NCBI GenBank assembly: GCA_016713175.1 | Contig: JADJPQ010000001.1 | Span: 895,001 to 959,000 of the forward strand | Direction: 5' to 3' | Origin: Planctomycetota bacterium | GTDB taxonomy: Bacteria; Planctomycetota; UBA1135; UBA2386 | DNA length: 64,000 nt | The notes under the pieces: model-generated | The model's input: only the letters and a program-made list of their open reading frames with translations | Told to the model about the DNA's origin: nothing | Database searches by the model: none | Program-made: the position numbers and the translations under genes | In this document: piece after piece, positions 7,771 to 15,718 of the stretch | Numbering within the stretch: the first letter of the stretch is position 1 | How the letters are laid out: each line of letters opens with the position of its first letter

Positions 7771-10103
7771 TCAACGCACCACGGCGGGCACCTGCCAGCG
7801 CAAGAACTGCCCGTTGTCCGGCAATGCGACCAGCGCCGTACCATCGCGCGCAACCGACATCCAGCCGACGGTCGAGTAGGTGGCTCGCAGGGTCAGCAGC
7901 GGCAACCACGGTCCGGTAGCCGCGACTCCGGTCGCGAAGATGCGCACACCGCCATCGGAGACACCCACCGCCACCCGGCCAGCTCCGGGGATGCGCAGCA
8001 GCGACATCGGCCCCTCCGGAATCGGCTGCCGCCGCAGCAGACGCCCCGTTGCCGCGTCCCAGAGGTGGAGATTGGCAGTACGGTGGTTCAGTGCAATCAG
8101 CCGCGAGCCATCGTCGGAGAACGTCGTGTAGATGGGTTGTAGCCGCCGCGTGTCGCACGTGCACAGCCTGGTGCCATCCCGCGAGGAGAACACGGCGAGC
8201 CCGTCCGGCGCCCAGGTGATCGCCACGCGGGTCCCATCCGGCGAGAAATCGATGCCGCCGACACCACCCGGCATCTGCCACTCGGAGCGGGGCTCCAGCA
8301 TCGGCTGAAGAAGCGGACCCGGCCGGAGTTGCCGGCCAGCGCGCAGGAGGCGCCGTCCGGCGCCACGCGCAAGTAGTTGTCCTCGCCGTTGAAGCCGTCG
8401 AGCCGGGCCACCCGGCGCCCGGTGGCGATGTCGTAGACCTCCAGCGCGTGCTCGGGCATGCCGCTGAACAGCAGGTGGGAGTGCGTCGGCGTCACTGCGA
8501 ACCGCCACGGGCGGCCCGGCAGATCACGGAGGGTCACGATCGCCGATCGGTCGCGGACATCGATCAGTTCGAACGTGCGGGTCGCGCCATCCCAGTTGCC
8601 GAGGTCGCAGAACGGTTCGTGGGTCCTGGGCTCCGCCAGCTCGATGCGCTGCGCATGCGTGATCGGATCGCCGTCGGCGCGCCTGACCGTCTTGGCCTCG
8701 GCCGCGCTCGCCGACCAGGCCGCGACGCATCGCCACTCGAAGCCACGCAGATCCGGGTCGATCGAGTCGAGGACCGCGCGACAGCCGGCTGGATCGTCAG
8801 CGAGGATGGCGGCCACCGCCTCAGAGAGCAGGCCGGCGTATTGTTCGAAGCGTCGCGCGTAGGTGGTGTCGGCCACTGCCTGCCGCGACTCCGATTCCGC
8901 ATGCAGCGCCAGCCCGGCGATGACGGCCACCACGACCAGCAGCGAGGCCAACCCCACGGTCCGACGCCGCCGCAGCAGCCAACGCCACGCGCGGTAGCCG
9001 ATCGTCGGCCGCCGCGCCATGACCGGCTGACCGGTGGCGAAACGGCGCAGGTCCTCGGCGAGTGCGGCGGCTCCCGGATAGCGCCGCGCCGGGTCGACTT
9101 CGAGAGCGTGGGCGACGATGGCCTCGAGGTCGCCCCGCAGCCCCGGCGCCACGGTTCGCAGCAGCGGCGCCTCCCGTTCGCTGGCGGTGCGAACGGCGCC
9201 GGCGAGGGTTGCGTTCGCGGCGAACGGTGGTTGCCCGGTCAGCAGTTCGAACAGCATGACGCCGAGCGCATAGACATCCGAACGCGGATCGCCGCCACTC
9301 CCGGCAAGCTGTTCGGGGCTCGCATATGCCGGCGTGCCCAGGACCTGGCCTGCCTCGGTGTGGGCCGTCACCGTCGATCCACCCGGCGCCGACAGGGTGG
9401 CGATGCCGAAGTCGAGGATCTTCGGCTCTGGCACGAGTCCGGAGCCGGCGTCGACGACGAGGATGTTGGCTGGCTTGAGGTCGCGATGCACGATGCCCTG
9501 GGTGTGGGCAAAATGCACCGCATCGGCGATGCGTGCGAACAGGGCGAGTCGTGCTGCCTGATCGAGGGGCGCCGCAGCGACATCGAGCGGCTTGCCCGCG
9601 ACATACTCCATGGCGATGTAAGGCACCATGTTGGCACCGACCGGGGCCGCACCGGCGGCGTAGACGCGGCAGATCGCGGGATGTTCGAGGGCCGCGAGCA
9701 CGTTGGCTTCGCGGCGGAACCGGCTCTGGGCCGCCGGGCCAGCCAGCGCCTGCGTCGCCAGCACCTTGATCGCGACGCGACGTTCCGGTGCCTGCTGTCG
9801 CGCTTCATAGACCCGTCCGGCGCCTCCGGACCCGATCAGGGCCAACAACGTGAACTCACCGAGCCTTCGTCCAAGCAGCGGATCGATCCACGGGTCGAAC
9901 CCGACCGGCAGTTGGCCAGCCTCGGGCGGCGTCGCCAACGCGCCGGCGTGCCGTTCGTGCTGGGCGATCAGCCGCGCCACCAGCTCGATCCCGGGCTCGT
10001 TGCTGGCGCGCAGGGCGCGCAGACGTTCGGCTCGCCCGTCGGAGTCGAGGCCGATCAGTTCGTCCACCAGGCGTTCGAGGTGCTCCAGTTCGTAGTCGCG
10101 CAT
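7771..10103 (-). CDS. Ser/Thr protein kinase with membrane anchor and WD40-like C-terminus; reading frame broken near 8311
   Basis: The N-terminal frame gives a PknB-type kinase: glycine loop GSGGAGRVYEA (res ~91-101), Lys113 in VAIKVL, HRDLKPAN (206-213), DFG (231-233) and the activation-segment motif ASPEQLAG. One membrane segment lies at ~382-402. Behind it are propeller-like repeats. In the kinase frame the repeats stop making sense near 8311, while the minus-strand frame ending at 7771 carries on with clear WD40-type blades (DFSPDGTRVAI, LHLWDAATGRLL). One missing base in the stretch about 8305-8320 would join them. This is a real lesion, a sequencing indel or, less likely, a -1 frameshift. 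A sigma gene lies 7 bp upstream, so the kinase probably works with that factor. The ATG at 10103 fits the start. Confidence 0.82.
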
Positions 10104-10110
10104 GCCCGTG

Positions 10111-10722
10111 TCAGGGTGGCGCCCGGTCGGCGCTGCCGTTCATGCGATCGAGGAGCCACAGGCGGGCCAAACTCCAGCGGCGTTTGACCGTCCGGGGCGA
10201 ACTGTCGAGTGTCGCGGCGGCGTCGTCGACCGACAGGCCGGCGAAGTAGCGCAGCATCACCACCTTGTAGAGATCCGGACTCTCGGCCTCGAGGGCGCTC
10301 AGCGCGGTGTCCAGCGCCATCATGTCCACCGGATCCTCACCTGCCTTGCCGTCCACCAGGTCGGGAAAGTCCTCGCCGGCAGTCCCTTGCACCCGCTGCC
10401 ACTGACCGCCGCGCCGCAGTTGCTGCCGCTGGCGGGCACGTTCCACCAGGATGCGCCGCATCGCCAACGCGGCGGCGCCGAAGAAGTGCGCGCGACTGCT
10501 CCAGGCCTGTTGCTCATGCGCGGTGTCGCCGATCAGACGCAGATAGGCCGCGTGCACGAGCGACGTCGGCTGCATCGGCTGGTGGGAACGCCCCTCGTTG
10601 GCCAGCCGGCCGGCCGCCAGTTGGCGCAGCTCGTCGTAGACGAGCGGCAGGAGCTGCGCCGACGACAGGCCGGCCAACGCTTGCGCTGGAGGGCAGTCGC
10701 CGGCATCCGGGTCGTTGGTCAT
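10111..10722 (-). CDS. ECF-type RNA polymerase sigma factor (Sigma70_ECF family), kinase-linked
   Basis: About 203 residues. The region-2 signature L-P-L-V-Y-D-E-L-R-Q-L-A and the family hallmark Q-P-T-S-L-V-H-A-A-Y-L-R-L are clear, then the H-F-F-G-A-A-A-L-A-M-R-R-I-L-V segment. Region 4 ends the protein with L-R-Y-F-A-G-L-S and a helix-turn-helix around S-P-R-T-V-K-R-R-W. This fits the Planctomycete-rich PF07638 class (TIGR02999-like). Such factors direct RNA polymerase to a small regulon and are usually encoded beside a Ser/Thr kinase, as here. The ATG at 10722 is preferred over an upstream GTG adding ten residues. It is the first gene of a minus-strand unit sigma > kinase > beta-helix protein. 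Confidence 0.9.
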   Translation of the reverse strand: MTNDPDAGDCPPAQALAGLSSAQLLPLVYDELRQLAAGRLANEGRSHQPMQPTSLVHAAYLRLIGDTAHEQQAWSSRAHFFGAAALAMRRILVERARQRQQLRRGGQWQRVQGTAGEDFPDLVDGKAGEDPVDMMALDTALSALEAESPDLYKVVMLRYFAGLSVDDAAATLDSSPRTVKRRWSLARLWLLDRMNGSADRAPP

Positions 10723-10818
10723 GCGACGGCAGCAGCTTAACAACCGGCTCACCGAGCCGCCGGACCGCAGCCTGTCCTGGCCTCCGGGAAAGGGCGCGAC
10801 GCCTGCTGTTGCGGCTGG

Positions 10819-10969
10819 CGGAGGAACGCGATGGCCAACTCGTTGCCTCGGTCGCGATCGCGATCTGATCGCGAGCCTGCGGTTTGACCCGCCGCGGCAG
10901 GCGGTGACGACGGTCGAGCGGTTCGTGCTCGCGCTGACGGCGTTGCTGCAGGCGGAGAACGCCCGGTAG
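10819..10969 (+). pseudogene. Internally deleted remnant of the 3402-4355 lipoprotein 3' end
   Basis: The DNA matches the end of the lipoprotein gene: first the stretch G-A-G-G-A-A-C-G-C-G-A-T-G-G-C-C and onward, then a jump, then the final ~100 bp through the stop codon. About 140 bp present in the intact gene (roughly 4107-4242) are missing. The deletion falls at a short GTCGCG repeat found at both ends in the intact copy. No signal peptide or upstream body exists. The stop lies 55 bp from the convergent dehydratase stop. Confidence 0.82.
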
Positions 10970-11023
10970 GCCGGTCACAAGGCGTTGCGTTCGGCCAACT
11001 GCAATCGTCGGCCGCGGTGGCCG

Positions 11024-12028
11024 TCAGACGATGCCGTCGCGTCCCTGTTGCAGGCAGCGCGCGAACGTGTCCGGATCGACGTTGGCGCCGCAGACGATCA
11101 GCCCGATGCGCTTGCCGGGCAGCCGTTCGATGGTCTGCAGCATCGCCGCCGTCGTCGCCGCGCCGGCGGGTTCGACCGCCAGCTTCATGTCGGCAAACAA
11201 CAGGACCATCGCCCGGCACAGTTCGAGATCGTCGACGGCCACCAGTTCGTCGATGAACCGCCGGCACAGCGCGTAAGAATAGGGCAGCGCATACGGCGCC
11301 CCGAGACTGTCGGCGATCGTCGCGACGCCCGGGATCTTCTGCGGCGAACCGGCGGCGAACGACCGGTGCATCGAGTCGGCGCCGCGCGGCTCGACGCCGT
11401 AGACGCGGCAGCGCGGTTGCAACTGCTTGACCGCGCACGCGACGCCGGCCGCGAGCCCACCGCCGCCGATCGGCACGAACAGTGCGTCGAGCTGCCCGGT
11501 CTGCCGCAAGAACTCGTAACCCAGCGTCGCGGTGCCGAGCGCCGTCAGCGGACCTTCGAACGGATGCACGAAGCTGCGGCCCTCGTCGCGCTGCAGCCGT
11601 TCGGCCTCGACGAAGGCCTGGGCGATGTCGGGCAGCAGCACGACTTCGGCGCCGAGGTCGCGGCAGGCCTGCACGCGCGCGGGATTGGCGGTGCCCGGCA
11701 TCGCGACCTTGGCGTGGGTGCCGAGCGAACGCGCGGCGAAGGCGACCGCCATGGCGTGATTGCCGGCGCTGACCGCGGTGACGCCGCGGGCGAGCTGGTC
11801 TTGGGTCAGTGACCGCATCACCATCAGCGCGCCGCGCGGCTTGAACGAGCCGGTGTGCTGGAACAGTTCGAGTTTCAGGTGCACGGTCTTGTCGGCGGGC
11901 ACGCGCGCGGCCAGGCGGTGCCCCTGCCATTGCCAGCTCGGCGTCTCGCGCACCAGCTGGCTGAGTTCGCGGTGGGCGGTCTGGATCGCGGCCACGGTCG
12001 GCCATTCGAGCGGCGGGGCGTCGGTCAT
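11024..12028 (-). CDS. PLP-dependent threonine/serine dehydratase-like enzyme
   Basis: 334 residues of the fold-type II PLP family. The Schiff-base lysine is Lys63 in SFKPRG. SAGNHA (87-92) binds the substrate carboxylate. The phosphate-binding glycine loop is GGGGLAAG (188-195). There is no C-terminal ACT regulatory domain, so it resembles catabolic threonine dehydratases, serine dehydratases or 3-hydroxyaspartate ammonia-lyases more than feedback-regulated IlvA. The predicted reaction is deamination of a beta-hydroxy amino acid to a 2-oxo acid in the cytosol. The ATG at 12028 places the first conserved helix correctly; the longer frame upstream is not conserved-looking. The 3' ~165 bp were duplicated to 5523-5690. 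Confidence 0.85.
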   Translation of the reverse strand: MTDAPPLEWPTVAAIQTAHRELSQLVRETPSWQWQGHRLAARVPADKTVHLKLELFQHTGSFKPRGALMVMRSLTQDQLARGVTAVSAGNHAMAVAFAARSLGTHAKVAMPGTANPARVQACRDLGAEVVLLPDIAQAFVEAERLQRDEGRSFVHPFEGPLTALGTATLGYEFLRQTGQLDALFVPIGGGGLAAGVACAVKQLQPRCRVYGVEPRGADSMHRSFAAGSPQKIPGVATIADSLGAPYALPYSYALCRRFIDELVAVDDLELCRAMVLLFADMKLAVEPAGAATTAAMLQTIERLPGKRIGLIVCGANVDPDTFARCLQQGRDGIV

Positions 12029-12390
12029 CTGCTGCAATGGAACCACAGCGGCGGGCGGCCGGGAAGGCGCGCACGGCGCATGCTCAGATCGCAGTCGTCC
12101 AGGGCTCGAACACCGAACGCCACGCGGCGGGGAACCACGCGCGCGGGAATCGACCGCGTGCGTGACGTTCTCGCCAGCGTTGAAGGTCAGGAATGCCGCG
12201 TTGTCGGCACCGGGTGCCCCGAGCACTTGGTTTGAATTCCTCGCCGCGTCCCGGGCAGCCGAAGGGCGCCCTGGCGTGTCAACGCGCGGGTCGGGCGGCG
12301 ACCTCGCCGCTCAGGCGTAGCCGCTCCGAACGTCGACAGAACGTCGAACCGGACGACGCGGCGGTGGCGTTCCTGTCGTATCACCAGGAC
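12029..12390. promoter_or_regulatory. Divergent intergenic region between dehydratase and nitroreductase genes
   Basis: 362 bp separate two divergent starts, so promoters for both genes should lie here. I see no confident -35/-10 pair, riboswitch fold or operator. Open frames reaching into it are extensions of the two genes without recognisable protein character. Confidence 0.4.
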
Positions 12391-13050
12391 ATGACCGCGC
12401 CGCAGTTCGTCCCGTTCACCGACCGCTACCTGCCAACGCAGCCACCCGAAGCCGCCGCGCAGGCGTTCTGCCAAGTGATGCAGAAGCGCCGGTCGGTCCG
12501 GATGTTCGCGGACCGACCGGTGTCGCGGGCGACGATCGAGTGGCTCGTCCGCGCCGCGCACAGCGCGCCGAGCGGCGCCAACAAGCAACCGTGGCGCTTC
12601 GTCTGCGTGCAGGATCCGGCGATCAAGGCCAGGATCCGCGAAGGCGCCGAGGCCGAGGAGCGCGAGTTCTACACCCGCCGCGCGCCGGCCCAGTGGCTCG
12701 CCGACCTGGCGCCGCTCGGCACCGACGAGCACAAGGAGTTCCTGACGATCGCGCCGTGGCTGATCATCGTGTTCCAGATGGTGCACCTCGACGATGGCGG
12801 GCAGGTCTACTACCTGAAGGAGAGCGTCGGCATCGCCTGCGGCCTGCTGCTCGCGGCGGCGCATCACGCCGGGCTGGCGACCTTGACGCACACGCCGAGT
12901 CCGATGGGGTTCCTGAACGAGATCCTCGGGCGACCCAGACACGAACGGCCGTTCCTGCTGATTCCGGTCGGCCATCCGGCGGAACACTGCGAAGTGCCGG
13001 CGCTGGCGCTGCAGCGGCGCCCGCTGGACGACGTGATGAAGGTGCTCTGA
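12391..13050 (+). CDS. Nitroreductase-family FMN oxidoreductase
   Basis: 219 residues. The N-terminal FMN-binding motif K-R-R-S-V-R-M-F (usually RRSIRxF) is followed by A-P-S-G-A-N-K-Q-P-W, the hallmark of nitroreductase and iodotyrosine-deiodinase-like enzymes. Later come the helix E-S-V-G-I-A-C-G-L-L-L-A-A-A and the motif T-H-T-P-S-P-M, then L-L-I-P-V-G near the end. These proteins are FMN-bound dimers that transfer electrons from NAD(P)H to nitro, quinone or halogenated substrates. The K-R-R-S-V-R and T-H-T-P-S-P-M features favour the iodotyrosine deiodinase-like subgroup; the substrate stays open. The ATG at 12391 has AGGA just upstream and the extra 66 residues of the longer frame are non-conserved. 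Confidence 0.85.
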   Translation: MTAPQFVPFTDRYLPTQPPEAAAQAFCQVMQKRRSVRMFADRPVSRATIEWLVRAAHSAPSGANKQPWRFVCVQDPAIKARIREGAEAEEREFYTRRAPAQWLADLAPLGTDEHKEFLTIAPWLIIVFQMVHLDDGGQVYYLKESVGIACGLLLAAAHHAGLATLTHTPSPMGFLNEILGRPRHERPFLLIPVGHPAEHCEVPALALQRRPLDDVMKVL

Positions 13051-13117
13051 CCGTCGACCGGATTCTGCGGGCGAACGCCGGCGGGCACTCGCCGCCGGAA
13101 CGTGCGATACTGGGGCG

Positions 13118-14894
13118 ATGTACCAAACGCCGATCCTGCTGCTGGTAATGGCGTCCGCGGCCCTGGCGCAGACCGCGGTCGTCAATGCTCCGGTAGCGCC
13201 GGAAGCCATCTATGTAGGCAGCGCGCGCGGTGGGGTGTCGGTGATCGACAACAATGGCTTCGGCCAGGGCACCGGCGACATCAACGCGACGCGCTTTCCG
13301 TTGAACCCGAACATCGGTGTGCCCGGCGTGTTTCCGCCACTGGCGCCCGGATCCAGCAACCTGGACGCCGGCAGCGGTGGCGTGCTGACGCCTCGTTCGC
13401 GATACACAGTCGAACACCGACCTGCTGCCGGCCGTCGGCGCCGTCGCCGACATGGCGATCGGGATGCCGCTCGACATCGCGTTCAACAACCTGCGGATCA
13501 ACGTCAGCGTGGGGTCGCCGAACCAGGTCAATCCGTTCACCGGTCTGCCGGCCGGCGTCGGCAACACGATCTCGGTGGCGCCGCATCCGAACCCGCCGCG
13601 CCTGCTGGTGCCGTCACCCAATCCCGGCGCCGGCATCGACGGCGAAGAGCCGACCACGACCTCGTCGGTCGGGCCGCCGATCGGCGTGCGCACCACCTCG
13701 CCGCCGTGCCTGGCGAGTCCCGTGAACCTGCTGGTGCCCGGCAATCCGTTCAGCAGCACACCCGGCATGCTGGGACTGTTCGGGGCCAACTTCCCCGGCT
13801 TGTTCAACGGCCCGCAGCCACCGCCGTTGGCGCCGCCACCGCCGCCGCCGTTCTGTCCGTACACCAGCCGGCAGCAGATCGGCCATCTGCTGTTCGTCGC
13901 CGAGCGCGCGCGCAATCGCGTCCTGGTCGTCAACAGCAACCGGTTCACGGTGCTGCTGACGATCGGTGTGCCCGATCCGACGAACTTCGCGATGCATCCG
14001 TCGCTGCGATTGCTGGCCGTCACCAGTCCGGCGAGCGGCCGCTTCTACGTCATCGACACCGACCTGCAGAGCGGCACGTTCGGCCGGGTGCTCGGCACCG
14101 CCCTGACCGGGCCGGGGGTCGCCGGCTGTGCCTGGCAACCGGAGGGCGAGGATCTGCTGCTGTGGTGCCGCGGCGACAACACGCTGCGCGTCGTGTCCGG
14201 GGTGACCTTCGCCGAACGCCAGCGCGTGCGGTGCCCGGTGCAGAAGGTCGTCGATGTCGCCGTCACCATGCGCCATGTGCGGACCGACTTCCAGACCGGC
14301 GGCTGGTTCGCGTTCGTGCTCGGCGATCAGGGCGAAGTCGCGGTGTTCGAGTCGGGTGCGCCGGGGCAGAACGGCGCGTTCGTCGGCAACTCGATCGGCA
14401 AGCTGCACGGCGCGCGCAAGCTGCTGATCGATCCGTCCAATCTGGCGACCGAATGCCTGGTGGCGCATCGCGACCGCCTCGGCATCGGCCAGATCAGCCG
14501 GATCCGGCTGACCACCGCGGCGCCGGGAAGCACCATTCGCGAATTCACGGTCGTGCAGCGGATCGGTGGCATCGATCCGCCGCCCACGACGCCGATCCGG
14601 GACCAGCTCAGCGGCGCCGATCTGGCCGATCTGGCCTTCGACGACATCCGCAACGTCGGGGCGCTGCCCGATGTCGCGGCGCCGATCGGCTGGATCCCGC
14701 CGGCGCCGCACAGCGGCAAGGGCCACGCCAAGGTGCTCGGCCCCAACCTGCTGCCGGCGCAATCGCCGATGCTGTTGTTCGTCGCGTGCCACGACACCGG
14801 GACCGTCGATGTGTTCGAGTTGGCGTCGGGTGCGCGGCTGGCCACGGTCGCGGTCGCTGGCGTCGCGTCGCTGTGCAGTTACTGGCGGCAGTGA
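13118..14894 (+). CDS. Secreted beta-propeller-like surface protein; reading frame broken near 13400
   Basis: The first frame begins with a signal peptide (MYQTPILLLVMASAALAQ) and gives about 95 sensible residues. It then degrades into Arg-rich text. The neighbouring frame is good from S-N-T-D-L-L-P (near 13410) to the stop at 14894, over 490 residues. One extra base between about 13386 and 13412 explains the switch. The long part looks like YncE-type lactonase propeller blades (HLLFVAERARNRVLVVN, GRFYVIDTD, LFVACHDTGTVDVFEL). A Pro-rich stretch lies near 13810-13860. A C-terminal fragment of a close relative lies at 54055-54420 on the other strand. Function unknown; probably cell-surface or exported. 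Confidence 0.75.
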
Positions 14895-14934
14895 ATCCGT
14901 TGCCGGGTGGCAGACGCCCGTGAGAGCGGTCGCC

Positions 14935-15090
14935 CGGCGTGTTCGGCCGCGGCGAGAACGGCATCGTCGTGATGGATGCCAATGGCGCCAACCAGACGCC
15001 GATCACCTTCGTCGAGGGCGGGGACCCGAGCCGGGTGCTCACCGGGCGGCGCCCGCATCGCGTTCACCAGCGAACGCGAGTTCGGCGCCG
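14935..15090 (+). pseudogene. Remnant of a PD40/TolB-type beta-propeller repeat
   Basis: One frame encodes G-I-V-V-M-D-A-N-G-A-N-Q-T-P-I-T-F, the classic 'I-x-V-M-x-A-D-G-x-x-x-x-x-L-T' blade start. About 40 bases later, in a second frame, comes G-A-R-I-A-F-T-S-E-R-E, the expected 'DGxRIAFTSxR' blade end. The linking W-S-P part is lost. No start codon with a signal peptide and no further blades are seen. It is a decayed fragment of a propeller gene, just behind the intact-tailed propeller gene. Confidence 0.55.
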
Positions 15091-15218
15091 CGCGCGGTGC
15101 CCGCTCCCGTTGCGCATTCTCCACATGTTCTCCAGCACGTGCTCCGACAGCAAACGTGCCGCGAAGGAACCCGCGAGTGAACCGCCAGCCGGTGTGGTGG
15201 GCGCCGCGACGTTCCGTA

Positions 15219-15716
15219 ATGTGCGAACGAATGGTGTCCGTGCCCGCATCATCCTTGGCGCAACTCGTCGTCGTCGTCCGATCCGATCAACGCCATGCGG
15301 TTGCAGCGACGCGAGTCGCCACCGGCGACGTCATCGCGACGATCGGTGGTCGCCTCGTCGCGGCGGCGGATCGGCACACGCTGCAAGTGGCGGCGAACGA
15401 ACATCTGGCGGCCGTCGCGGACGCTGCCGGAGTGCACCCGGCCTGGCGGTTCCTGAACCACGCCTGCGAGCCCAACGCCTGCCTCGACGGTCGTCGCCTG
15501 ATCGCCCTCCGCGACATCGCGCCAGGCGATGAAGTGACGTTCGACTACGACACCACCGAGTGGGACATGGCCGCACCGTTCGCCTGTGCGTGCGGCGCGT
15601 CCGCGTGCCGGCGCACGATCCGCGGCTACCGTCACCTGTCGCCGGCCCAGCGCCAACGGTTGCGGCGGGTCGGGCCGCATCTGCTGCGGCTGGCCGCCGC
15701 TACACAGCCAGCCTGA
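15219..15716 (+). CDS. SET-domain protein (predicted protein-lysine methyltransferase)
   Basis: About 165 residues, little more than a SET domain. The signature is strong: the pseudo-knot R-F-L-N-H-A-C-E-P-N-A, then G-D-E-V-T-F-D-Y-D, then a post-SET-like Cys cluster C-A-C-G-A-S-A-C that would bind zinc. SET enzymes transfer methyl groups from S-adenosylmethionine to lysine side chains. Bacterial examples are less common than eukaryotic ones and their substrates are mostly unknown. The ATG at 15219 was chosen; a second ATG 12 bases on is equally possible. The gene ends 2 bp from the convergent discoidin gene and has no obvious operon partner. Confidence 0.82.
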   Translation: MCERMVSVPASSLAQLVVVVRSDQRHAVAATRVATGDVIATIGGRLVAAADRHTLQVAANEHLAAVADAAGVHPAWRFLNHACEPNACLDGRRLIALRDIAPGDEVTFDYDTTEWDMAAPFACACGASACRRTIRGYRHLSPAQRQRLRRVGPHLLRLAAATQPA

Positions 15717-15718
15717 CG

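Noticed and set aside
8300..8325. Programmed -1 frameshift in the kinase
   Set aside because: No classical X-XXY-YYZ slippery site or downstream pseudoknot was evident; a missing base is simpler.
8448..10187. 579-codon plus-strand frame opposite the kinase at 7771-10103
   Set aside because: Antisense to kinase motifs; no domain, no ribosome site.
13452..14894. Internal ATG at 13452 as true start of the propeller protein
   Set aside because: It would remove the signal peptide and first blade, which are good coding text in the preceding frame.
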